Source: Halorubrum sp. (GTDB lineage: Archaea; Halobacteriota; Halobacteria; Halobacteriales; Haloferacaceae). From it: a stretch of 53,269 bases of DNA. This document shows, piece after piece, positions 17,235-25,553 of the stretch. The translations under genes were made by a program, and so were the position numbers. The stretch lies in NCBI GenBank assembly GCA_028275105.1, contig JAQCNI010000025.1:1-53269 (forward strand), in the 5' to 3' direction. The stretch's first letter is position 1, and the number at the start of each line of letters is the position of its first letter. The notes beneath the pieces were generated by a model. It did no database searches. It had not been told where the DNA came from and saw only the letters and a list, made by a program, of their open reading frames with translations.

Positions 17235-17942
17235 ATGACCACAGTTCACGATACGGAGAGCCGAACCGACCGACGGACCGACCACGCCGTCCTCTTCGAC
17301 ATGGACGGGGTGATCCTCGAGGGACGGGGAACGGACGCGAGCGTCCACCGGCGGGCACTCGAGGACGTGCTCACCGACCGCGAGTTGGAGGTCGACGGCG
17401 ACCTCCGCGAGCCCCTTGAGACGTACGAGTACGACGACGGCTTCCGGGCCGCCTGCGAGCGACTCGGGGTCGACGCCGCGGAGTTCTTCCACGCACGCGA
17501 AAAGCGGAGCGCGAAACGGAGCGTCTCGCGGCTGGCCGCCGGCACCCGGCGGCTGTGTCCCGACGTCGACGCCCTTGAGGCGATCGCCGAACACGCGGTC
17601 GTCGGGCTGGTGAGCAACAACTACGACCCGACCGTGGAGTTCGTCGTCGACCACTTCCGGCTGACCGAGTTCGGGTACGTCCGCGGCCGTGATTTGGGCC
17701 CGAACGGGTTCCGACGACGCAAGCCCGATCCCCACTACCTGAACGAGGCGCTCGATGCGCTTGACGCGTCCGAGGGGCTCTACGTGGGCGACCGTGCGAC
17801 GGACGTGATCGCCGCCGAGCGCGCCGGCATCGACAGCGCGTTCGTCCGGAGGGATCACAACGCCTCGCTCGATCTCGGGGTGGAGCCGACGGTCGAGATC
17901 GGCAGCCTCCACGACCTCATCCCGCTGGTTTCTGACCGGTGA
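17235..17942 (+). CDS. HAD-superfamily hydrolase
   Basis: 235 aa cytoplasmic phosphatase-like protein. HAD motif I is LFDMDGVILEG (nucleophile Asp), motif II VGLVSNNYDP, motif III RRRKPDPHYL with the lysine, and motif IV YVGDRATDVIAAERAG. A helical cap lies between motifs I and II. It is close to phosphoglycolate-phosphatase-like HADs. Lying 132 nt downstream of phnE2 and upstream of a PhoU-type regulator, it may hydrolyse a phosphoester or phosphonate-derived substrate; that is an inference from position. The ATG at 17235 was chosen for its normal N-terminus. Confidence 0.88.
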   Translation: MTTVHDTESRTDRRTDHAVLFDMDGVILEGRGTDASVHRRALEDVLTDRELEVDGDLREPLETYEYDDGFRAACERLGVDAAEFFHAREKRSAKRSVSRLAAGTRRLCPDVDALEAIAEHAVVGLVSNNYDPTVEFVVDHFRLTEFGYVRGRDLGPNGFRRRKPDPHYLNEALDALDASEGLYVGDRATDVIAAERAGIDSAFVRRDHNASLDLGVEPTVEIGSLHDLIPLVSDR

Positions 17943-17951
17943 CGGAGCGGT

Positions 17952-18085
17952 ATATATCCGTATAGGCGGCTATTGAGGGGTATGTGTGGATCCGTCCGTT
18001 CCCCTCGGCTCCATGGGTGTACGGGACGGCATATATCCAACATAGCAGGGTACATGATCGTTCCATCGGTACCACTCTCCATGGG
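17952..18085 (+). promoter_or_regulatory. Duplicated AT-rich operator/promoter motifs before the PhoU gene
   Basis: Two related motifs, CGGTATATATCCG (about 17950-17962) and CGGCATATATCCA (about 18029-18041), lie roughly 80 nt apart in the 199-nt gap. The first is a near-palindrome with CGG/CCG arms around a TATA core. Each is followed downstream by a CTCCATGGGT or CTCCATGGGTCC block. This looks like tandem promoters or operator copies for the downstream AbrB-PhoU gene. No second start codon is evident. Confidence 0.4.
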
Positions 18086-18141
18086 TCCCGATCTGAACGG
18101 ACGAAACGGAAAGCGGACCGAATTGGGCCGCACGGACCAAT

Positions 18142-19161
18142 ATGAGTGACCGGAGCGACGCGTACGAGCGGAAGGTCCAGCTCACCGGCGGCACGACGTA
18201 CACCGTCTCGCTACCGAAGGGATGGGCGAACGACCGGTCGCTGGAGGTCGGCGACTGCCTCCGGCTCCGCCCGCGCGGCGACCGGCTGCTTCTCACGCGG
18301 CCGGGGACCGGGGGGGATCGGCGGACCGTGACGGTGTCAGCGGCACGGTACCCTCCCACGGGGATCGAGCGGATCGTCGTCGCCGCGTACGTCGCCGGCG
18401 CCAACGTCGTTCGGGTGGAAGGGTCGCCGGACCGCGCCGCGCGGGTGGCCGTCCGTGATGCGGTCGCCGGGCTGGTCGGGATAGAGGTCGCCGAGGAGAC
18501 GGACGTCGCGGTGGCCGCCCGGACGATGCTCGACGCCGGCGACCTCCCCCCGGAGCGGACCCTCACGCAGATGGAAAACAGGGCCCTCACGATGCACGAG
18601 GAGGCGATGACGGCCGCGCTCGCCGGCGACGGCGAGATTGGGCGGCGCGTCGCCGACCAGGACGACACGGTCGATCGGCTGTTCGGGCTGCTCGCCCGGG
18701 AGTTCCAGCGCTCGCTCGTTGACGTCCGCGGCGACGCCGGTGACGGCCTCACGGCGTTCGACCACTACACGGTCGCCCGACAGTTGGAACGGATCGCCGA
18801 CCACGCCGAGAAGATCGCCGCCGCCGCAGGGACGATCGGCGGACGTCCGGCCGATCCGGTGGCCGCGGACCTCGATCGGCTCGCCGCCGACGCCCGCGGG
18901 ATCGTTCGACGAGCGTTCTCCGAGGTCGTCGACGACTGCGACCCGCGGGTACTCGGCGCAATCGTCGTCGACGCCGAGGCCGTCCTCGAGGGGACCGAGC
19001 GGGTCGATCGGGAGCTGTACGAGCGCGAGCTCACGGACGGCTACGTGCTCGCGACGGTGCTCGACAGCGTGACGCGGACGGTCGAGTACGGCGTCAACGT
19101 CGCCGACACCGGGCTCCGGGCGGCGCTCCGCTCCGACCACGGGGCGGGCGAAGACGCGTGA
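18142..19161 (+). CDS. AbrB/PhoU-domain phosphate regulator
   Basis: 339 aa. Residues about 8-50 form a SpoVT/AbrB-like DNA-binding beta domain (YERKVQLTGGTTYTVSLPKG, then WANDRSLEVGDCLRL). The rest is PhoU-like helices (MENRALTMHEEAMTAALAGD, then FDHYTVARQLERIADHAEKI), with conserved Glu/Asp positions that bind metal in PhoU. Such proteins sit next to pst or phn transporters in haloarchaea and are thought to adjust phosphate uptake and transcription. Its position downstream of phnDCEE-HAD supports a regulatory role on this locus. Confidence 0.88.
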   Translation: MSDRSDAYERKVQLTGGTTYTVSLPKGWANDRSLEVGDCLRLRPRGDRLLLTRPGTGGDRRTVTVSAARYPPTGIERIVVAAYVAGANVVRVEGSPDRAARVAVRDAVAGLVGIEVAEETDVAVAARTMLDAGDLPPERTLTQMENRALTMHEEAMTAALAGDGEIGRRVADQDDTVDRLFGLLAREFQRSLVDVRGDAGDGLTAFDHYTVARQLERIADHAEKIAAAAGTIGGRPADPVAADLDRLAADARGIVRRAFSEVVDDCDPRVLGAIVVDAEAVLEGTERVDRELYERELTDGYVLATVLDSVTRTVEYGVNVADTGLRAALRSDHGAGEDA

Positions 19162-19387
19162 GGCCGGACCGGGAGGTGGCAGCCGACCTTCGATCCGGTC
19201 CGGCTCGACCCGCCCGGCGGGGCAGAACGGTTCGCCCGGTCGCCGGAGCGGCTCACCGTATACGGCATCGGACGTTCGCGGGAACCCGGCGGGGCCGACG
19301 GGGCTGAAGTGGGCGACCCGGAGTGGGATCGACCGGAGCTCGCCGGCTGCGACGCGCGTTCGCTCGTGCCGCTCGCTTACGGGGTAC

Positions 19388-19421
19388 TACGGGAACGGAT
19401 CGTGAGTCCGCCGCCATCTCC
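19388..19421 (-). pseudogene. Decayed 5' half of tRNA-Leu(CAA)
   Basis: Minus-strand sequence here keeps GGCGGCGGACTCA-GATCCG with the surrounding anticodon arm of the intact tRNA-Leu at 19668-19751, but the anticodon third base is changed (CAA to CAC) and the D and acceptor arms have decayed. It lies downstream of the intact gene's 3' end. Confidence 0.6.
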
Positions 19422-19523
19422 AAGGATAGTGCCGTAACTGGTCGAAAGCGATCGCGTGAGACGTTTTGCGAGGGAAGAGCGCTCCGAGAGCGTCTTCCGC
19501 ATCACGGGGAGTGACCCCGGCGA

Positions 19524-19545
19524 TGCGAGGGGAGGGATTTGAACC
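19524..19545 (-). repeat. Duplicate of the tRNA-Leu 3' end (att-like direct repeat)
   Basis: TGCGAGGGGAGGGATTTGAA at 19524 repeats exactly the plus-strand image of the acceptor/T-arm of tRNA-Leu(CAA) at 19668-19687, 144 nt away. Duplication of a tRNA 3' end is the usual scar of tyrosine-integrase insertion. The copy then diverges by one base (GTGGTTC instead of GTGGGTTC on the tRNA strand). Confidence 0.7.
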
Positions 19546-19627
19546 ACGGTCGCACCGGGGCGCTCCCTGACTCAAACCGGAGGGGTTTGAATCACGGTCG
19601 CACCGGGGCGCTCCCTGGTTCAAATCC
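19531..19627. repeat. Two 48-bp tandem copies with tRNA T-arm-like ends
   Basis: Two near-identical units start at 19531 and 19579 (GGAGGG[A/G]TTTGAA...CGGTCGCACCGGGGCGCTCC). Each is bounded by TTTGAA and TCAAA, the T-loop sequence of the neighbouring tRNA-Leu. They look like a local amplification of the tRNA 3' end plus about 25 nt of linker. Confidence 0.75.
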
Positions 19628-19667
19628 GCTTCCCCCCTTTTTGCATTCGCGCGCGGTGACGCGCTCA

Positions 19668-19751
19668 TGCGAGGGGAGGGATTTGAACCCACGGACCTCT
19701 ACAGGAGCGGATCTTGAGTCCGCCGCCGTTTCCGGGCTTGGCTACCCTCGC
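19668..19751 (-). tRNA. tRNA-Leu (anticodon CAA)
   Basis: On the minus strand the acceptor stem is GCGAGGG/CCCTCGC with discriminator A. The D-arm region is TAGCCAAGCCCGG. The anticodon loop CTCAAGA (anticodon CAA) closes on GCGGA/TCCGC. A long class II variable arm (TCCTGTAGAGGTCC region) is followed by the T-arm GTGGGTTCAAATCCC. Total length is 84 nt, right for tRNA-Leu. CCA is not encoded. Confidence 0.95.
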
Positions 19752-19892
19752 ACGCAGGCGGCGATTCGGCGTCACACCTCTTTATCTCATCGGTTGAACG
19801 CGAATGGCGTCCGGAGTCACCGACGGATCCTCAAAATGTGATCATCGCGACGCCGACGACGGCAAGCAGAGCAGTGACGAGGCGTGTATCGC

Positions 19893-20219
19893 TTACGCGG
19901 CCGCGGCGTCAGTATCGGCGTCCGTGGCGTTCTCGTCGCCCGCGTCGTCGTCCTCGCTCACCGTCTCCATGGCGTATCCGGCGATGCCGGCCGCGGCGGC
20001 GCCGATCCCGACCGCGCGGAGTTGTCTGCGGTAGGCGGGCTTCGCTTCGAGCGCGTCGGCGTTCTCGAAGTTCTTTGAGACCATCTTGCGGGTGAGAGAC
20101 TCGCTAAGTCCGGGAGCGATCGCGGTGAGAACGCCCTGCCCGATCACCAGTAGCGCGCCGAACTTGCGCTTGGACGCGCCGTCGGCGGTTCCACACGGCA
20201 TATCATCGCTGTCGATCAT
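19893..20219 (-). CDS. Conserved haloarchaeal small membrane protein
   Basis: 108 aa. Two hydrophobic segments are visible, KFGALLVIGQGVLTAIAPGL and LRAVGIGAAAAGIAGYAMET, separated by a hydrophilic loop (RKMVSKNFENADALEAKPAY), with an acidic tail. It resembles uncharacterised haloarchaeal membrane proteins. No function is assignable. An internal start at MPCG is possible. Confidence 0.7.
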   Translation of the reverse strand: MIDSDDMPCGTADGASKRKFGALLVIGQGVLTAIAPGLSESLTRKMVSKNFENADALEAKPAYRRQLRAVGIGAAAAGIAGYAMETVSEDDDAGDENATDADTDAAAA

Positions 20220-20354
20220 GTTCGAAGGGAGGGGCCCGAAACGGATTAGTGTTGTGTATTATGTACAATATCATCTCGTTTTGCGGCCCGCCAACCGCAA
20301 CGCATTCGCGGGATGACTCGTGGCATCTGCCCCGCCGTAGACGGATCGGAGCAG

Positions 20355-20849
20355 TCACTCGAGCCGTTCGGCGTACTCATGGTCGCGGGAGGTCGCAACC
20401 GGGCGCTCCCCGTCAAGTTCGATTTTCCATCCGTCGAGGGCCGTCGGGTCGTCAAGCGCCGCCTGAAGTACGGCGCGCACGTCGTTGAGATCCACGCCGT
20501 AGTAGTCCGACGGGAGCCCCGAGAGATATTCAAGCGCCGTGCGAAAGAGCGAGCACATCCCGTCGTCGTTCTCGAAGTCATAGTGCTTGTACGCGCCGGC
20601 AGCGACCTGTACCATCCCGTGAAGGAACGCGCTCTCGGGCGACCCGTGCCCATAATTGTACCACTCCGCTTCGAAACAGTCGTGTGCCGCATGATACGCT
20701 CCGGCGTTGTAGAGACACACACCGTGAGTTACTGCTCGCCGAAGTGTGCCGTGCTCCCATCCGTTTGACGTGCCACGACGCGCATCCCACCCGGTCGGAC
20801 TCCCCGACGTGGGGGGCCCAACGGTATTATCTCGGGTGTGATCGTCCAT
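20355..20849 (-). CDS. DUF309-domain protein
   Basis: 164 aa. The central region [20 protein letters not shown] followed by [12 protein letters not shown], then [20 protein letters not shown], matches DUF309, a helical family with a conserved H(A/E)xxE core whose function is unknown. [19 protein letters not shown] is the conserved C-terminal part. The first 35 residues are a variable hydrophilic extension. The nearest same-strand gene, the small membrane protein, is 135 nt downstream. Confidence 0.82.
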   Translation of the reverse strand: MDDHTRDNTVGPPTSGSPTGWDARRGTSNGWEHGTLRRAVTHGVCLYNAGAYHAAHDCFEAEWYNYGHGSPESAFLHGMVQVAAGAYKHYDFENDDGMCSLFRTALEYLSGLPSDYYGVDLNDVRAVLQAALDDPTALDGWKIELDGERPVATSRDHEYAERLE

Positions 20850-21158
20850 GGCTCAGTATACTAACCGTGTGTACGTGAACCGCCGACAAATATGCTGCGG
20901 CGCGTTCATCGAGATATCGCTCGAACCCGCAAATGCGTATGATGATCCGATCCGCGCGGTCGTATCGACGGAACGCAGATAAGCCACATTTCCGACGCCC
21001 GGAACGGTGGACGGAACCGATGGGTACCACCATCCCACACAACGGTAAGCGAGGAGGGGAGGGTAGTTCATCCGGCGGTCGTTGCCTCACGCGCCGGGGG
21101 TTCATCGTTCGACCGCCGAGCGTCGCGTCCGGACGTTACGCTCACACCGAACGCACGA
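20850..21158. other. Intergenic stretch without a supported gene
   Basis: The open frames here encode Arg-rich, shadow-like products and I see no RNA gene. It separates the divergent DUF309 and lipoprotein genes and should contain both promoters; an AT-rich acaaatatgct at about 20887-20897 could serve DUF309. Confidence 0.4.
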
Positions 21159-21166
21159 CTTATTCT
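21159..21166 (+). promoter_or_regulatory. TATA box for the 21191 lipoprotein gene
   Basis: GACTTATTCTG lies about 28 nt before the ATG at 21191, consistent with a leaderless transcript. Confidence 0.5.
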
Positions 21167-21190
21167 GCCACGGACCCATTGATCGATACA

Positions 21191-21952
21191 ATGATCCGGC
21201 GAAGAGTCCTCCTCACCACGACTGCGGTTGGTCTCGTCTCGATCGCTGGCTGTAGCGGCGGGACCGCCGATGTAGAGGACACGGACGGGAACGGCAGCAG
21301 TGAAGCCACCGGCGATGAGCCCGGTTCTACCGACGCCACTGCCGAGCGAGACGAGGGGTCCGAGGACGCAGGGGAGGCCGCGTTTATGATTGCGACCACG
21401 CAAAACGCGACGTATCTCACAAACGAAACGGTCAACACGACCGCCACGGTCGAAAATACGGGCAACTCGACCGGGACCCAACGAATCGAACTGATCTATA
21501 ACGGAACCGTACTCGGCGGAGAGGAAGTGGAACTCGCCCCCGGCGCCGAACACACGATCAGCATGGAGTACGATCCGGAGACGTTTGAACTTGGAGACAA
21601 CGAACTCACCGTGGTCACCGAACAGGATCAAAAGCCGATGAGAGTGACCGTTGAACGGGCCGGCCCCGGCACGGACGAAATCGAGATCCGTCAACACGAA
21701 CTGGTCGTCAGTGAGGGCTACTCGACCGACGTCTACGTCGAGGGATCGGTGGCTAACAACGCGGATCACCCGGCGCGCACCGTCGAGGTGACCGTGCGCG
21801 TGTACGACTCGGACGGCGATCAGATGGGGAGCTACACCGACGAGGTGACCTCGTTGGCCGCGAACACCGAGACGGAGTTTTTCATAGATATCTTCAAGCA
21901 CCCGGACGAGTTCAAGGAGTACGATATACGCATAACCAGTGCCGAGTACTGA
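21191..21952 (+). CDS. Secreted lipoprotein with Ig-like (CARDB/FxLYD-type) domains
   Basis: 253 aa. The signal region MIRRRVLLTTTAVGLVSIAG ends in the lipobox SIAGC. A linker rich in Asp/Glu/Ser/Thr follows. Then come two beta-sandwich-like parts: NETVNTTATVENTGNSTGTQ with LAPGAEHTISMEYDPETFEL (CARDB-like), and VVSEGYSTDVYVEGSVANNA with VEVTVRVYDSDGDQMGSYTD (FxLYD-like). A role in cell-surface binding or anchoring is likely, but the partner is unknown. Confidence 0.85.
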   Translation: MIRRRVLLTTTAVGLVSIAGCSGGTADVEDTDGNGSSEATGDEPGSTDATAERDEGSEDAGEAAFMIATTQNATYLTNETVNTTATVENTGNSTGTQRIELIYNGTVLGGEEVELAPGAEHTISMEYDPETFELGDNELTVVTEQDQKPMRVTVERAGPGTDEIEIRQHELVVSEGYSTDVYVEGSVANNADHPARTVEVTVRVYDSDGDQMGSYTDEVTSLAANTETEFFIDIFKHPDEFKEYDIRITSAEY

Positions 21953-21991
21953 CGGGCGTGTCAAGCTTGATAACGGCGGCCGTCGCCGACC

Positions 21992-22000
21992 GGTTTATTC
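21992..22000 (+). promoter_or_regulatory. TATA box for the DUF192 gene
   Basis: GGTTTATTC is centred about 32 nt before the ATG at 22028. Confidence 0.5.
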
Positions 22001-22027
22001 GGCTCGACCGACGAGTGGTGAGCAACG

Positions 22028-22576
22028 ATGGACGGGAGCGAACCGTCTCCACGTCGCAGGTGGCTTCGGCGTCTCGGCCTCGGAGTCGCCGCGCTCGCCG
22101 GCTGTACGGGGCTAACGGAGTCCGAAGACGCGGACGAGGATGGCCCCGACGAGAACGGGGACGTCGACCCGATCCACCCGGAGTACGAGACGCGGGAGGT
22201 CCGCGTCGAGACGGCGGATGGCGACCCGCTCGGGTCGGTGACCGCGGCGATAGCGGACACGCCCGACCGGCGCTACACCGGATTGAGCGACACCGAGACG
22301 CTGCCCGAAGACCGCGGAATGCTATTCGTGTACGAGTCCGTCCGTGATCTCACCTACGTCATGCGGGAGATGCGTTTCGGGATCGACATCGTCTACGCCG
22401 ACGCCGACGGCGTCATCACGCGGATCCACCACGCTTCTCAGCCCGGGCCGGACGAGGACGGCGAGGAACGAGAGTACCCCGGCCGGGGGCAGTACGTGCT
22501 GGAAGTCGGCTACGAGTGGACGACGGACCGCGGCGTGAGCGTCGGCGACGTGCTCCGGTTCGACCCCGTCGCCTGA
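22028..22576 (+). CDS. DUF192-domain lipoprotein
   Basis: 182 aa. An Arg-rich n-region (RRRWLRRLG) precedes LGVAALAGC, a Tat-like or Sec lipoprotein signal. The DUF192 domain covers about residues 50-182: TPDRRYTGLSDTETLPEDRG, MLFVYESVRDLTYVMREM, FGIDIVYADADGVITRIHHA and VGDVLRF. DUF192 proteins are small beta proteins of unknown function common at archaeal surfaces. Confidence 0.9.
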   Translation: MDGSEPSPRRRWLRRLGLGVAALAGCTGLTESEDADEDGPDENGDVDPIHPEYETREVRVETADGDPLGSVTAAIADTPDRRYTGLSDTETLPEDRGMLFVYESVRDLTYVMREMRFGIDIVYADADGVITRIHHASQPGPDEDGEEREYPGRGQYVLEVGYEWTTDRGVSVGDVLRFDPVA

Positions 22577-22624
22577 TCGGCGCTTTCGATCCCGCTACCC
22601 GGTCCCCGGTTGTGCCCGGATCAC

Positions 22625-23041
22625 CGTTCGGTAGCGCGGAGGCCCCTTCCTCAACGAGCGGAGCGAGTAGGGAGGGGAGGAGGCGCGCTCGACACTTTTT
22701 TTCCCATTGAGGATGTACCTTGTGGCACTCCACGGGGGGCAAAACGGACCCGGTGGAGGGGCCGCTGTAGACCGGCCCCGAACTCGGGGACGAGGATACG
22801 TCCCTACACGGCAAACGTATCCGTTCGAGTTCACCGGGAATTAAAGTCAAGTGTATCGGCTTTCGGACTTTGACCACCACGGGACGGAACACCGTACAGG
22901 AAACCCCTCTACGTGCCTGTCCCGCCGAGTGAATTGCGCCACGTCCACGCATGGGGGCGGAAGGAAACCGCCAACACGGGGAAAGCCCCGCCCTCAACCA
23001 CCCGAGCGCACTGCGTGATGGAGTAGGGCGGGGTAGTTTAC
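22625..23041 (+). mobile_element. 417-bp TnpB-less IS200/IS605-type element (PATE-like MITE), copy 1
   Basis: Flanked on the left by ATCAC (22620-22624) and ending GTAGTTTAC (23033-23041). The left hairpin follows the rule 13 nt then GGAG and contains CCTCAACGAGCG...GCGAGTAGG. The right hairpin is GCCCCGCCCTCAA...GAGTAGGGCGGGG. Both match the complete IS1341-type element at 45538-47019. There is no transposase or tnpB, and the frames inside are not protein-like. Copy 2 at 30426-30842 has the same length with about 19 substitutions and no indels. The inner sequence can form several stems (e.g. GGGGCCG/CGGCCCC and AAAGTC/GACTTT), so a structured RNA is plausible. Confidence 0.85.
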
Positions 23042-23171
23042 GGTTTCTTCCACGTTTGGTTCCGACGGCCGCCGACGATCCCTCAGTCTCCGCCCCGGCA
23101 TCCACGTTCCTGTCCATTCGTCGCGCGGAGCACTTCGACGTATTCATGATTGTGCGATCACGATCACCCGC

Positions 23172-23885
23172 ATGAACCGCGCCGAGAAGGCGGCCCTCCA
23201 ACTGCGGGCGGTCGCCGTGTTGCGGACGCTCAAGGAGACCCGGACGTACGACGAGTTGGCGGCGGTCACGGGGCTGCCCGCGGGCGACCTGAACCGCTAC
23301 GTCAACGGGCACGTGTTGCCCGGAGCCGAGCGCGCCCGCGAGGTCGTCGCCGACGTCGGCCGTGACGCGCTCGCGGACGAGCTCACTGCCCGCGTGACCG
23401 TCGACGACGAGGGGTACGTCGACAACTCGCGGGTCGTCTTCGACCAGTCGTTTCTCGACCTCGTCGCGCCGGTCGCCGCGGAGGCGTTCGGCTTCGACCG
23501 GCCGGACGTCGTCCTCACCGCCGCGACCGACGGGATCACGCTGGGCGCGGCGATGGCCTCCTTCTTCGACGCCCGGCTCGCGTACGCGAAGAAGTCGAAG
23601 GAGACCGCCGTCGAGGAGTTCATCGAGTCGCGCCAGCGGCTCGCGTCCGGCATCGAGCTCACCTACTACCTCCCCGCGAGCGCGATCGAGGCCGGCGACA
23701 CCGTCCTCGTCGTCGACGACCTGATCCGGTCGGGCGAGACCCAGGAGCTCCTCCTCGACATCGCCGTTCAAGCCGACGCCGACGTCGTCGGCGTGTTCAC
23801 GCTCATCGCCGTCGGCGACGAGGGAATGGAGCGGGCTCGGGGAATCACCGACGCGCCGGTCGGCGCGCTGGCGACGTTCGAGTGA
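23172..23885 (+). CDS. Phosphoribosyltransferase-domain protein with N-terminal HTH, probable regulator
   Basis: 237 aa. The N-terminus (LQLRAVAVLRTLKETRTYDE, then LAAVTGLPAGDLNRYVNGHV) reads as a helix-turn-helix of the XRE/MarR kind. The C-terminal part is a type I PRTase fold: VVLTAATDGITLGAAMASFF, the PRPP loop VLVVDDLIRSGETQELLLD, and VVGVFTLIAVGDEG. This architecture is like PurR-type regulators that sense PRPP or nucleobases. The purine-type permease gene lies 173 nt downstream, supporting a role in purine uptake or salvage. Direct PRTase activity is an alternative. Confidence 0.85.
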   Translation: MNRAEKAALQLRAVAVLRTLKETRTYDELAAVTGLPAGDLNRYVNGHVLPGAERAREVVADVGRDALADELTARVTVDDEGYVDNSRVVFDQSFLDLVAPVAAEAFGFDRPDVVLTAATDGITLGAAMASFFDARLAYAKKSKETAVEEFIESRQRLASGIELTYYLPASAIEAGDTVLVVDDLIRSGETQELLLDIAVQADADVVGVFTLIAVGDEGMERARGITDAPVGALATFE

Positions 23886-24020
23886 GGCCGTCGACCCCGA
23901 GAGCATTCGTCCCCTGCGACCGCCGTTGATACGCACGTACAACAATATTTTCCGGGATATATCACCGATGAGCGTCAAATGTATTCACGAATATGTATAG
24001 AACACTGATCCGGATCGGTA

Positions 24021-24029
24021 CGTTTTAGA
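24021..24029 (+). promoter_or_regulatory. TATA box for the NCS2 permease
   Basis: CGTTTTAGA lies about 33 nt before the ATG at 24059. Upstream, AT-rich elements (AATGTATTCACGAATATGTA, 23979-23998) are candidates for operator sites of the neighbouring PRTase-type regulator. Confidence 0.5.
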
Positions 24030-24058
24030 CCCAGTCGCTGGAACGCCAGCCCGTTACC

Positions 24059-25456
24059 ATGGGGCTCACTGACACCCTCGGGGCGTACTTCGACGTTGAG
24101 GCGCGCGGCTCCGACGTCGGCACCGAACTGCTCGCCGGGTTGACGACGTTCCTGACGATGTCGTACATCATCGTGGTCAACCCCGTGATCCTCTCGGCGG
24201 CAATCGACGTCGGCGAGAACACCTTCCAGCTGCTGGCGGTCGTGACGATCCTCGCGTCCATCGCGGCGATGCTCGTGATGGCGCTGTACGCCGACCTCCC
24301 GTTCGGGCTCGCGCCCGGGTTGGGGCTCAACGCCTTCTTCGTCGTCGTGGTCGACCAACTCGGCGTCCCGTGGGAGACGGCTCTCGCCGCCGTGTTCATC
24401 GAGGGCGTCCTGTTCATCGTCCTGACCGCGATCGGGGCCCGGGAGTACGTGATCCGGCTGTTCCCTGAACCGGTCAAGCTCTCGGTCGCCGCCGGGATCG
24501 GGCTGTTCTTGGCGCTGATCGGGCTCGAACAGATGCGGGTCATCACCGGGTCGGTGAGCCTCAATCCGGTCATCGCGCTCGACCCGATCGCGATCCTCGC
24601 GACCGTGGGGATCCTCCTCACGTTCGCGCTGTGGGCCCGCGGCGTCAAGGGCGCGATCGTCGGCGGGATCCTGATCACGAGCTTCCTCGGCTACCTCGTT
24701 TCCGCCGCCGGGATCCAACCGCTTGAGGGCGGGGCCGAACAGGGGCTCGTCACGACGGCGACGCTCGCGCCCGGCATCGACGCGGTGACGTACGGCGCGG
24801 CCGCCTACGACATCACCCCGCTGCTGTTCGCGTTCGTCGAGGGGTTCGAAAACGTCGAGGCGCTCACGTTCGCGCTCATCGTCTTCACCTTCTTTTTCGT
24901 CGACTTCTTCGACACCGCCGGGACGCTCACCGGGCTCGGTCAGGCCGCCGGCATGACTGACGAGTCGGGCGACTTCCCCAACATCGACAAGCCGCTGATG
25001 GCCGACGCAGTCGGCACCACCGTCGGCGGGATCCTCGGGACCTCGACGGTGACGACGTACATCGAGTCGTCGACGGGGATCGGTGAGGGTGGCCGCACCG
25101 GGCTGACCGCACTGACGATCGCCGGCCTCTTCCTCGTCTCGCTGGCGGTCGTGCCGCTCCTCTCGGTGATCCCGTCGTTCGCGCCGTACGTCGCGCTCGT
25201 CGTCGTGTCGGTGATGATGCTCCGAAACGTCACGGAGATCGCGTGGGACGACGTCGTTCACGCCGTGCCCGCCGGCCTCACGATCATGATTATGCCACTG
25301 ACGTCGAGTATCGCGTACGGCATCGCCGCCGGCCTCCTGAGTTTCCCCGTCGTCGCGCTCGCCGCCGGGCGTCGCAACGAGGTCCACCCCGGCCAGTGGG
25401 TGATGGCGCTCTCCTGTATCGGGTACTTTGCGGTCCGGTTCGGCGTGCTCGCGTGA
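24059..25456 (+). CDS. NCS2-family nucleobase permease (AzgA/GhxP-like)
   Basis: 465 aa with about 12-14 hydrophobic segments. The N-terminal TELLAGLTTFLTMSYIIVVN and the DLPFGLAPGLGLNAFFVVVV segment are hallmarks of the adenine/guanine/hypoxanthine (AzgA) branch of NCS2 rather than the uracil/xanthine branch. TFFFVDFFDTAGTLTGLGQA and GILGTSTVTTYIESSTGIGE are further branch signatures. It is a proton-coupled importer of purine bases by family. Confidence 0.93.
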   Translation: MGLTDTLGAYFDVEARGSDVGTELLAGLTTFLTMSYIIVVNPVILSAAIDVGENTFQLLAVVTILASIAAMLVMALYADLPFGLAPGLGLNAFFVVVVDQLGVPWETALAAVFIEGVLFIVLTAIGAREYVIRLFPEPVKLSVAAGIGLFLALIGLEQMRVITGSVSLNPVIALDPIAILATVGILLTFALWARGVKGAIVGGILITSFLGYLVSAAGIQPLEGGAEQGLVTTATLAPGIDAVTYGAAAYDITPLLFAFVEGFENVEALTFALIVFTFFFVDFFDTAGTLTGLGQAAGMTDESGDFPNIDKPLMADAVGTTVGGILGTSTVTTYIESSTGIGEGGRTGLTALTIAGLFLVSLAVVPLLSVIPSFAPYVALVVVSVMMLRNVTEIAWDDVVHAVPAGLTIMIMPLTSSIAYGIAAGLLSFPVVALAAGRRNEVHPGQWVMALSCIGYFAVRFGVLA

Positions 25457-25553
25457 GTGGCCGCGGGTCGTCCTCATCAGCCGTCGCCCATCCTCCGTTG
25501 CCGACCGCCCGTCGTCGACCGCCTCACCGTCGGCGCCGTCGGACGCTCGCCGG

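Noticed and set aside
19539..19841. Plus-strand 100-codon frame including DLNPRTSTGADLES-type sequence
   Set aside because: It is the antisense image of tRNA-Leu and its 3'-end copies, a known source of false protein calls.
22595..22834. Open frames inside the 417-bp elements (Arg/Pro/Ser-rich, including one reading CRVGTYPRPRVRG)
   Set aside because: They exist in both copies only because the DNA is repeated. Their composition is not that of haloarchaeal proteins, and the element ends are those of a non-coding transposable element.
23172..23885. Naming the PRTase-type regulator GfcR
   Set aside because: GfcR is also a PRTase-fold regulator, but its N-terminus as I recall it differs from this one; the neighbouring purine permease argues for a purine-related role.
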